Below, one piece after another: positions 1-7,354 of a stretch of 64,000 nt of DNA. Position numbers and translations under genes: made by a program. The stretch comes from Methylotenera sp. G11. Its GTDB lineage: Bacteria; Pseudomonadota; Gammaproteobacteria; Burkholderiales; Methylophilaceae. The stretch covers positions 2,269,387 to 2,333,386 of the forward strand of contig NZ_JUHH01000001.1 of NCBI RefSeq assembly GCF_000799735.1, read 5' to 3'. How positions within the stretch are numbered: the stretch's first letter is position 1; each line of letters begins with the position of its first letter. Below the pieces are notes generated by a model. It was not told where the DNA came from. It saw only the letters and a program-made list of their open reading frames with translations, and did no database searches.

Positions 1-180
1 ATGCACCCGTGTTAACTGCGCTTTGCTGGCCGTTTCGGCATCGTAGTGGATCAGGTGGTCCAGCACACCGGATGCGATCAGTTGGTCATTGATGGCATGC
101 AGGCGTTCCGCGCATTCGGGGTGGTCTGCTCCCATGCTGTGTTTGCTACAGGATGGGTGTGTGATATAGGCAGTGCGCAT
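1..180 (-). CDS. Histone deacetylase family protein (AcuC-like), N-terminal part only
   Basis: The first 60 codons of a zinc-dependent deacylase of the histone deacetylase/acetoin-utilisation superfamily; the remainder lies outside the window. The visible start (MRTAYITHP) and the HPECAERLHAI segment match the conserved N-terminal signature in which HPE.p.RL precedes the catalytic core. The ATG is nine bases downstream of the stop of the acetyltransferase gene, with a purine-rich ACAGGA ahead of it, so the two are very likely co-transcribed. By inference it removes acyl groups from lysines on proteins, opposing its neighbour, although small-molecule substrates such as acetylpolyamines are also known in this superfamily. 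The metal-binding residues cannot be seen here. Confidence 0.85.
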   Translation of the reverse strand, partial: MRTAYITHPSCSKHSMGADHPECAERLHAINDQLIASGVLDHLIHYDAETASKAQLTRVH

Positions 181-189
181 GATCCTGTT

Positions 190-2883
190 TTAAAGCAGTT
201 TGTAGACAGACTTGATGCTGTCGTCCTCTTTGCTGGGCTCGATCGTAAAACCCAGGTTCTTCATCAGCTTCAGCATGTGGCTATTCTGGCTGAGCACTTC
301 ACCTTGCATCACCTTGAGGCCTCTTTCGCGCGCCGCATCCATCAATGCGGTCATTAGCTTACTGCCCAGGCCTTTGCCGTGCATATTGTCGGCGATGACA
401 ATCGCAAATTCGCAGCTTTCGCCATCCGGGTTGGTGGCGCAGCGTGCTACGCCAACTTCAACCTCCATTTTTTCGGCGTTGCGGCCATGGGTTTCCCTGA
501 CTGCGAGCAGTGCGATTTCGCGGCTGTAATCGATCTGCGTAAAGCGCACCAGCATCGCCTGGCTCAATTCCTGAATGCTGTTCATAAAGCGGAAATAGCG
601 TGATTCTTCAGATAACTCGCGCACAAAAACCTGTTCGAGTTCGGCATCTTCCGGGCGTATCGGGCGAATCACGATGTTGGAGCCGTCACTTAATTGCCAG
701 TTGCTGACTAAATGGGATGGATACGGATAGATGGCCATGTGTGCGTAGCGGTCGGCACTTGGTGTGCGGAACGCTACGACGACGCGGGCATCTGCTGCCA
801 GGGCGCCATGTTCATCGGCAATGAGCGGGTTAATGTCCATTTCCATCAGCATCGGCAATTCGCAAACCATTTCGGAAACACGCAGCAGCAGGCTTTCAAG
901 CGCATCCATATTCACCGCGGGCATGTGGCGGAATGCCCCCAGCATTTTTGCGACATGCGTGCCCTGAATCAGGTCTTTGACCAGGAATGAATTGAGCGGA
1001 GGCAGTGCCACCGAGCGGTCCCCCATGACTTCTACCATGGTGCCGCCGGCGCCAAATGTGATGACTGGGCCGAATACCGGGTCATTGGTCACGCCTACCA
1101 TGAGTTCACGCCCATTCGGTTTCACGACCATGGGTTCAATCGACACTCCGTCTATCCTGGCTTCCGGGCGATACTGGCGCACGCTGTCCAGCATTTCATG
1201 ATAAGCCGCCGGAACGGCCTGTGCGTTTGTCAGGTTGAGTATCACACCGCCGGCATCCGTTTTATGGGTGATGTCCGGTGAGTTGATTTTCATGGCGACC
1301 GGAAAGCCCAGCTCCAGCGCAATTTGCAGTGCTTCATTCGGTGAGCGCGCAATCAGTGTCTTTGCTACCGGGATGTGGAATGCCGACAGCAGTGCCTTGG
1401 ATTCCATTTCGTTAAGCACCTTGCGCCTGTCTTGCAATGCCGCCTCGATCACCATGCGTGCGCCTTCCACATCCGGCTCCAGGTGGTGAGACAGCGGCCC
1501 CGGTACCTGTATCAGCAGTTTCTGGTTCTGGTAATACTCGGAAAGAAATGAAAACACTTCTACCGCAGGTTCCGGCGTGCGGAAACTTGGTTTCTTTGCA
1601 TGATTGAAAAGCCTGCGCGATTCTTCAACCTGGGTGCCGCCCATCCAGCAGGCAATCAGCGGTTTGCTGTACTGATTGGAAAGTTCGATGACCGCGTTAG
1701 CCGCTTCCAGCGGTCTGGTCATTGCCTGCGGCGTCAAAATTGTGAGTACGCCATCTACGTTGGGGTCTTCAAGGCATGCTTTGACGGCATGCCGGTAGCG
1801 GTCCGCCTGGGCGTCACCGATAATATCGACAGGGTTGCCGTGCGACCAGGTTCCCGGCAGCGTCTGGTTCAGCTGATTGATGGTGGTGTCTGTCAGTTCT
1901 GCCATGACCAGTCCCAGGTCGGCTGCAATATCGGTTGCCATCACGCCCGGGCCGCCGCCGTTGGTCACGATTGCCAGCCGGTTACCGGTCGGGTGAAAAC
2001 CGCAGGAGAGCGCTTTGGCTACGGAGAAGAGTTGCGTGACGGTCTGCACGCGCACTACACCGGCACGCCTTACCGCGGCATCGAAGGCGTCATCCGAACC
2101 GACCAGGGATGCCGTGTGCGACATGGCGGCTTTGGAAGAAACACTGTGCCTGCCAACTTTGACCAGAATGACCGGTTTGAATTGGGCCGCCGCCCGAATG
2201 GCGCTCATGAAGCTGCGCGCATTGCGTATGCCTTCAATATAGAGCAGGATGCTCTGCGTGGCGACGTCGGAAACGAGGTAATCGAGAATCTCACCGAAAT
2301 CGACATCAATCGAAGAACCCATTGAGATGACACTGGAAAAACCGACATCATTGGATTTTGCCCAGTCCAGGATTGCGGTACATAAAGCGCCGGACTGTGA
2401 TACAAAAGCCAGGTTGCCGGTATTGGCGCTGCCGTGATTGAATGTGGCGTTCAGGCCGATATCGGGGCGCATCACGCCCAGGCAGTTTGGCCCGATCAGG
2501 CGGATGTTGTAGCGTTTTGCATTTTCGAGTACGGCGCGCTCCAGCTTGATCCCGGCAGCGCCAGCCTCGCCAAAGCCAGCCGTGATAATGACCGCCGCTT
2601 TTACGTTGTGTTTTCCGCACTCCTCAATGATATCCGGCACGGAATGGGGCGGAGTGGCAATGATGGCTAAATCCACCGGCTCCGGTATCTGCGCGATGGA
2701 AGCGTATGACTGATGCCCCTGGATTTTGGGGTGATTCGGGTTGATCGGGTAAAGCGCACCCTGATAACCGCTTTGCAGCATGTTGTGGAATACGATTTTC
2801 CCGACGGAGTCAGTCTGGTCACTGGCGCCAAAAACGGCAACAGATTTTGGTGCGAATAGTGGTTTAAGATAATGCTGACCCAT
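190..2883 (-). CDS. NDP-forming acyl-CoA synthetase / GNAT acetyltransferase fusion (Pat/PatZ type)
   Basis: An 897-residue fusion in the order CoA-binding domain (about 1-140), succinyl-CoA-ligase-like domains (about 150-450), ATP-grasp domain (about 480-700) and C-terminal GNAT domain (about 733-897) with an acetyl-CoA loop GKGLG near residue 836. This is the architecture of the protein lysine acetyltransferases Pat/PatZ, which acetylate metabolic enzymes such as acetyl-CoA synthetase in the cytoplasm. In ADP-forming acetyl-CoA synthetases the ligase domain uses a phospho-histidine in an SHT motif; here SHT is present with the histidine at residue 256, so ligase activity may not be lost. 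The next gene is a deacetylase-family gene, suggesting a reversible acetylation operon. The exact substrate is unknown. Confidence 0.88.
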   Translation of the reverse strand: MGQHYLKPLFAPKSVAVFGASDQTDSVGKIVFHNMLQSGYQGALYPINPNHPKIQGHQSYASIAQIPEPVDLAIIATPPHSVPDIIEECGKHNVKAAVIITAGFGEAGAAGIKLERAVLENAKRYNIRLIGPNCLGVMRPDIGLNATFNHGSANTGNLAFVSQSGALCTAILDWAKSNDVGFSSVISMGSSIDVDFGEILDYLVSDVATQSILLYIEGIRNARSFMSAIRAAAQFKPVILVKVGRHSVSSKAAMSHTASLVGSDDAFDAAVRRAGVVRVQTVTQLFSVAKALSCGFHPTGNRLAIVTNGGGPGVMATDIAADLGLVMAELTDTTINQLNQTLPGTWSHGNPVDIIGDAQADRYRHAVKACLEDPNVDGVLTILTPQAMTRPLEAANAVIELSNQYSKPLIACWMGGTQVEESRRLFNHAKKPSFRTPEPAVEVFSFLSEYYQNQKLLIQVPGPLSHHLEPDVEGARMVIEAALQDRRKVLNEMESKALLSAFHIPVAKTLIARSPNEALQIALELGFPVAMKINSPDITHKTDAGGVILNLTNAQAVPAAYHEMLDSVRQYRPEARIDGVSIEPMVVKPNGRELMVGVTNDPVFGPVITFGAGGTMVEVMGDRSVALPPLNSFLVKDLIQGTHVAKMLGAFRHMPAVNMDALESLLLRVSEMVCELPMLMEMDINPLIADEHGALAADARVVVAFRTPSADRYAHMAIYPYPSHLVSNWQLSDGSNIVIRPIRPEDAELEQVFVRELSEESRYFRFMNSIQELSQAMLVRFTQIDYSREIALLAVRETHGRNAEKMEVEVGVARCATNPDGESCEFAIVIADNMHGKGLGSKLMTALMDAARERGLKVMQGEVLSQNSHMLKLMKNLGFTIEPSKEDDSIKSVYKLL

Positions 2884-2954
2884 GGTTTGAACCCGCCGTT
2901 ACATAATTGCTGTCATCTTAGCTGGTTTGGCGCCTTGCATATTGAGCTGTATCA

Positions 2955-4646
2955 TCAGTTGGGCTTGAAACGCTCAAGCACATGCTTGGTCATGCCTTTT
3001 GCCAGCTCTTCTTCGCCAAAAAATACCGTCCCTATGCCGTCATTCTGCAGCATTTTGGATTCTTCTTCGCTATGGGTGCGCACGACCACTTCAATCCCTG
3101 GCTGCAAGGTGGTGGCGATTTCAGCCATTTTGCGTACATCCATCGGGTCCGGGGTGGCAATCACCAGCAAGGCAGCATTGGTGATATGGGCCTGGATCAA
3201 CACTGAAGGGTCTGCTGCGTTGCCTGAAACGGCAGGTACGCCCGATTTACGCAGTTTTTCCACCATTTCACGGTTCTGTTCGGCAACGACATAAGGGATG
3301 CCGCGCGCGGATAGCGCTTCTGCAATGCGCCTGCCAACCCTGCCGTAGCCGACCAGTACGACCTGGCCTTCCAGGTATTTGCGCTCGGTACTCATCGGCA
3401 GCTCCGCAAACGGGTCTGTGCGCGATTCAAGCTCGCGTGCCAGCCTGGAGTGTTTCAAGGTCCAGGTCCTGAGCGGCTTGATGGTGGAAAAGACCAGTGG
3501 GTTCAGTGCGATTGAAATGAAAGCACCCGCCAGGATCAGGCTCATGCCGGCAGCCGGCAGGATGCCCAGTGACATTCCCAGGCCGGCCAATATGAACGAG
3601 AACTCACCGATCTGTGCCAGGCTTGCGGCGATGGTCAGCGCAGTGTTGAGCGGGTAGCGGAACGCAAGCACCAGTGCCATCGCCGCCAATGATTTGCCGA
3701 TAATAATGATCGCCACTACGGCAAGCAGTTGTAACGGTTCGTTCCAAAGTACCTGCGGCTCGAACAGCATGCCGACTGACACAAAGAACAGTACGGCAAA
3801 AGCATCCCTGAGCGGTAATGATTCTTCAGCCGCGCGGTGGCTGAATTCAGATTCCCGCATCACCATGCCTGCAAAGAATGCGCCCAATGCAAATGACACA
3901 TTGAACAGGGCGGAAGCGCCATAGGCGATCCCGATGGCAACGGCGACGACAGAGAGTGTGAACAGTTCACGGGAGCCGGTTTTGGCCACGTGCCATAATA
4001 ACCATGGCAACGCGCGTTTGCCGACAACCAGCATCAGGATGATGAATACCGAAACCTGGACGATGGTCAGGCTGATGGTCTGCCATAGCGGCGCTGTGCT
4101 TGCGGCATCAGCGTTGCCTCCCAGCACGCCTGCCAGCGGCGGCATCAATACCAGCACCATGACGGTTGCCAAGTCTTCTACCACCAGCCAACCCACGGCA
4201 ATTTTTCCGTTCATGCTGTCCAGTATCCCTCTGGCTTCAAGTGCCTTGAGCAGCACTACGGTACTGGCGCAGGATAATGACAGGCCAAAAATCAGGCCTT
4301 CGCCGAATGTCCAGCCCCAGGTCTGTGCCAGAATTGTACCCAGCACGGTAGCCAGCCCCATCTGCACGATTGCGCCGGGCACGGCAATGCGCTTTACGGC
4401 AAGCAGATCCTTGATGGAGAAGTGCAGACCGACGCCGAACATCAGCAGCATCACGCCGATTTCTGACAGTTGCGAGGCAATGCCCACATCTGCAACATAG
4501 CCTGGTGTTGCCGGGCCGAGAATGATCCCCGCCATCAGGTATCCCACGAGTGCAGGCAGTTTGATGCGTTCGGCGATGAAGCCGAATATGAGCGCCAGTC
4601 CAAATGCCGAAGCAATGGTGGTAATGAGTGAAATGTTATGTTCCAT
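2955..4646 (-). CDS. ybaL: CPA2-family cation:proton antiporter with TrkA-N domain (YbaL type)
   Basis: A 563-residue inner-membrane K+(Na+)/H+ antiporter of the CPA2/KefB family. Residues 1-390 contain about twelve hydrophobic segments typical of Na_H_Exchanger proteins, and residues about 428-545 form a cytoplasmic TrkA-N (RCK) nucleotide-binding domain with the Rossmann start VGYGRVGRR. The order and length fit YbaL better than KefB/KefC, whose C-terminal regulatory regions differ and which usually come with an ancillary KefF/KefG, not seen here. It probably acts in potassium and pH homeostasis gated by nucleotide binding. It is encoded alone on its strand, 71 bp from the acyltransferase gene, and no strong ribosome-binding site is visible before its ATG. 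Confidence 0.85.
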   Translation of the reverse strand: MEHNISLITTIASAFGLALIFGFIAERIKLPALVGYLMAGIILGPATPGYVADVGIASQLSEIGVMLLMFGVGLHFSIKDLLAVKRIAVPGAIVQMGLATVLGTILAQTWGWTFGEGLIFGLSLSCASTVVLLKALEARGILDSMNGKIAVGWLVVEDLATVMVLVLMPPLAGVLGGNADAASTAPLWQTISLTIVQVSVFIILMLVVGKRALPWLLWHVAKTGSRELFTLSVVAVAIGIAYGASALFNVSFALGAFFAGMVMRESEFSHRAAEESLPLRDAFAVLFFVSVGMLFEPQVLWNEPLQLLAVVAIIIIGKSLAAMALVLAFRYPLNTALTIAASLAQIGEFSFILAGLGMSLGILPAAGMSLILAGAFISIALNPLVFSTIKPLRTWTLKHSRLARELESRTDPFAELPMSTERKYLEGQVVLVGYGRVGRRIAEALSARGIPYVVAEQNREMVEKLRKSGVPAVSGNAADPSVLIQAHITNAALLVIATPDPMDVRKMAEIATTLQPGIEVVVRTHSEEESKMLQNDGIGTVFFGEEELAKGMTKHVLERFKPN

Positions 4647-4917
4647 ATGGTTTTCGCTGTTTATTGTTTTTGTTAAACACTGTTGTTATGAAATCGCCCG
4701 GTTTGAAAAGGCCGGCCGGCACAGTGTCAGGGCAGTCATAAGAAATTAATCGGGCAGGCTCCATTAGGATTCGCTCAAAGCGATTAAATTCCTGAAGTCA
4801 TTATAAAACACTTATATTGCACAGAAAGTGCTGATTATGGTCTTATCATACATGATGCCATTTTATTTTTTATGAAATATATATTGCTGAATACCGCACA
4901 GTGAATAGGAGCAAGCC

Positions 4918-5352
4918 GTGAAATTATTTATTCTGGCAGTGATGTTATGCGTATCGGCGTGGGGGGTGAATTATTTCGCGGACACGGATCCATTCAGTGC
5001 TTTCAGGCACACCGGTACGCCGCAGGCAAGCGTGCTGGCAAAAGCGGGGGATGAATGTACGGCTATTGCGGAAAAAGCGACCGCGCACCTGATACCCAAG
5101 CTGGAGTTTCAACGGCTTGAGCTGGCCGGGCGTAAAGCCAATGTGGTTGTACGCTGCATGGCTGACCATGGCTTCTACCAGAATCCGGAATGGCTGAAAT
5201 ATGCCGAACCCATCGCTGCCAGAGTTTCATCCGAACAGCATATATCAGTCGATGAAGCGACAGAAAACCTGAAACGCATAGATATGCTGGTGTTTGAAGC
5301 CCGCCCTGATAAACCCGTTTATTGGCAATATTCAAAGAAAGCAGATCAATGA
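4918..5352 (+). CDS. Hypothetical exported protein, 144 aa
   Basis: A small protein that I do not recognise. It starts with GTG preceded by TAGGAG seven bases upstream, which decides the start. Residues 1-20 (KLFILAVMLCVSAWGVNYF) form a signal peptide or single membrane anchor. The rest is soluble, with two cysteines, C48 in the segment AGDECTAIAEKA and C80 in VVRCMADHGF, that could form a disulfide in the periplasm. It ends eight bases before the stop of the convergent protease gene, so both share a very short terminator region. No enzymatic motif is apparent. Confidence 0.7.
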   Translation: MKLFILAVMLCVSAWGVNYFADTDPFSAFRHTGTPQASVLAKAGDECTAIAEKATAHLIPKLEFQRLELAGRKANVVVRCMADHGFYQNPEWLKYAEPIAARVSSEQHISVDEATENLKRIDMLVFEARPDKPVYWQYSKKADQ

Positions 5353-5360
5353 TCTGCCTG

Positions 5361-6374
5361 TTATTCGCTCTTGAGGGCGAGCACTTTTGTTGATAGCTGT
5401 TCGGCTTCGCTTTCATCGAGAGGCCTGATCAAACTGATGATTTTCTCAAGATCCGGCGCATTTTTTTCAAGAATCGCAATCTTTGACAGCGTGAGCATGG
5501 CATCCAGGTGACGGCCATTCAGTGTCATGCATTTATTTAAATGCTGTTTTGCTTCGGCAATCTGGCTGGATTCAAATTCAGCGATTCCGAGAAAATACCA
5601 GCTGTCTGCAAGCTGGGGCTGATCCTTTGTCCATAAACCGGCAATCCTTTTCAGCTCCTGCCACTCATGGTTCTGGAACGGCACGACCACTTGCATGAAA
5701 TATGGGTGCTGGTTATTCGGGAACGCCCAGAATGGCAGCTGATCTGTTTTCAAGGATAGCAGTTCCGGGGAGTCGAACAGCCGTTTGATCCATTCGACCG
5801 GCATGCTGTAAAAGAAGGAATTAGGTCCGGGATTCTTGAAGCTGGTGATGCCGATCAGGTTGAAATGCTGGTCGAACATCGCTCCGCCGCTGGAGCCTAG
5901 TGCAAATGCGGCATTGGAGCGAATGATCAGGTTGCCATCAAGAGGATAGGTCGCCTTTATGCTGCCATAAGAAGGTTGCGGTACGCTATTGCCGCTTGGA
6001 AATCCCACCGTGAATATTTCTTCCTCATACAGCAGCGTGGCGCTATCCCGCATCGGTACAGGTTTGAACGGCAGCTTGTCAAATTTCAGCAGGCACAGGT
6101 CGTGTTTCCAGTCGGCTTTCATGGCGATCGGCTGGTAGCCGTCGCCGTATTTTGCAATATTGGCACCGCGGGCATTTGCCAGTATGTGGCAATTGGTCGC
6201 CACATATTCATTGCTGACGACTACGCCGGTGCCGGTGCCGGTACTGCCATTGCCCAGGTCGACGCTCACATGCACAATAGACTCATTCAGTTTTAACAGA
6301 TCCCCGATACCGGGTTGCGAGAAACCGCTGATAGGAGCTGCCAGTAAAGTTACCAGAAAAGCTGTTCTACCCAT
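5361..6374 (-). CDS. Exported trypsin-like serine protease with C-terminal TPR-like region
   Basis: A 337-residue protein starting at the ATG at 6374, chosen because AAGGAG lies five bases upstream and a signal peptide (GRTAFLVTLLAAPISGFS) follows directly; the frame is open for 41 more codons upstream but without these signs. The body is a chymotrypsin-fold protease related to DegP/HtrA: His in TNCHIL, Asp in KHDLCLL and Ser in ALGSSGGAMFD form a complete triad. There is no PDZ domain; instead residues about 215-337 are helical and resemble tetratricopeptide repeats (DSWYFLGIAEFE, HLDAMLTLSKIA). It should act in the periplasm as a quality-control or regulated protease. The substrate is unknown. 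Confidence 0.78.
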   Translation of the reverse strand: MGRTAFLVTLLAAPISGFSQPGIGDLLKLNESIVHVSVDLGNGSTGTGTGVVVSNEYVATNCHILANARGANIAKYGDGYQPIAMKADWKHDLCLLKFDKLPFKPVPMRDSATLLYEEEIFTVGFPSGNSVPQPSYGSIKATYPLDGNLIIRSNAAFALGSSGGAMFDQHFNLIGITSFKNPGPNSFFYSMPVEWIKRLFDSPELLSLKTDQLPFWAFPNNQHPYFMQVVVPFQNHEWQELKRIAGLWTKDQPQLADSWYFLGIAEFESSQIAEAKQHLNKCMTLNGRHLDAMLTLSKIAILEKNAPDLEKIISLIRPLDESEAEQLSTKVLALKSE

Positions 6375-6567
6375 ATAAACTCCTTGGGGCTTGGTTTGCC
6401 TTGGCTCTCCGCTAAACACGTACTGATTCGCCGCGGCAGGTCGGCTATAGCTGCATCGCCCATGAATATTTGTGTGTGAAATGGTGTTTAGGTTCAATCC
6501 GGCTGCAGATGTACGCTGCCAGGCGCATTAAATATGGCTTTTTTGCCTGTTTATTGCGCCTGCACAC

Positions 6568-6596
6568 TGTTCAAGCCAATAAACACGGGTTATGAT
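6568..6596 (+). promoter_or_regulatory. Possible sigma-70 promoter for hupB
   Basis: The 307-base stretch between the protease gene and hupB holds a TATGAT -10-like hexamer at 6591-6596, 17 bases after TGTTCA, a weak -35. It would give a leader of about 80 bases. No other gene or RNA was recognised in the gap. Confidence 0.35.
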
Positions 6597-6681
6597 GGGG
6601 CCTGTTGTGCGAGGGGAGTGTAAATTCGCACAATGATGAGATTTGATTAAAATTCGTCTTAACTAATCAGGAACACTATCC

Positions 6682-6954
6682 ATGAATAAACAAGAATTAA
6701 TTGCCCAAATTGCAGAACAAGCCGGCTTAACAAAAACAGATGCAGCAAAAGCCCTGAACGCGATTACCGACAGCATCACACAATCCTTGAAAAAAGGTGA
6801 CCCGGTAACATTGATCGGTTTCGGTACATTTAAAGTGGGTAAACGTGCCGCACGTACAGGCCGTAACCCACGTACTGGCGCAGAGTTGAAAATCGCAGCT
6901 TCAAACGCACCTGGCTTTACTGCCGGTAAAGCATTGAAAGATGCTGTGAACTAA
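6682..6954 (+). CDS. hupB: DNA-binding protein HU-beta
   Basis: A 90-residue histone-like protein that binds and bends DNA non-specifically as a dimer and compacts the nucleoid. The sequence is full length for HU and carries the family signature around residues 46-65 ([18 protein letters not shown]), including the proline-tipped beta arm ([11 protein letters not shown]) that inserts into the minor groove. The ATG is preceded by CAGGAA. It is a single-gene transcription unit, followed about 100 bases later by a strong intrinsic terminator. Confidence 0.96.
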   Translation: MNKQELIAQIAEQAGLTKTDAAKALNAITDSITQSLKKGDPVTLIGFGTFKVGKRAARTGRNPRTGAELKIAASNAPGFTAGKALKDAVN

Positions 6955-7354
6955 GCGTTTGTTTTGTGGATGCATGAAAGCGGCTTAAGTTCAGCTTTTG
7001 GGTGTCCATCATTAAATCTACGCAGGATTTAGGTCTACGTAAGATTAGTTATACGCAAAAACGGGAGCCTCGGCTCCCGTTTTTGCATTCTGCCGCTGCC
7101 GCGTGATGATTTATCGATGCGGATTTCATCTGCTTAATTCCTCTGCCATCAAGCCCTGCTGCTTTTTCATGCGCAGGCTTGCCGTTTGCGCTTGCACTTC
7201 TGTTTCAAAACTCCGGTTAAGCATGCATAATGCAGTCAGCATGCTTTAAAGCTTAAAGATGGCTCAGGGCCTCATTCATGGGGTGACGCATGAATAAGGC
7301 TGGGCCATAAATGATGTTGAATTTCTGCCTTGAATTTTATTAAAAAGGATTGCT
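6955..7354. other. 400-base intergenic region
   Basis: This region contains the hupB terminator (7055-7086) and a near-duplicate pair of short segments at about 7018-7048 (TCTACGCAGGATTTA followed by TCTACGTAAGATTAG). An imperfect inverted repeat around TTCATG...CATGAA lies at about 7274-7296, ahead of the ATPase gene. I looked for a cyclic-di-GMP riboswitch because the downstream protein has MshEN-like modules, but saw none of its conserved core. Confidence 0.5.
7055..7086 (+). terminator. Intrinsic terminator after hupB
   Basis: A perfect 15-base inverted repeat with a two-base loop (stem core CGGGAGCC/GGCTCCCG) flanked by A5 and T5 runs. It is symmetric enough to act in both directions but has only hupB on its left. 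Confidence 0.92.

Noticed and set aside
1600..2325. A 241-codon plus-strand open frame inside the acetyltransferase gene
   Set aside because: It is antisense to a gene with clear domains, has no family resemblance and arises from codon bias.
7087..7354. Cyclic-di-GMP riboswitch before the MshEN ATPase gene
   Set aside because: The conserved GEMM core and tetraloop-receptor sequences are missing; only an imperfect inverted repeat is present.
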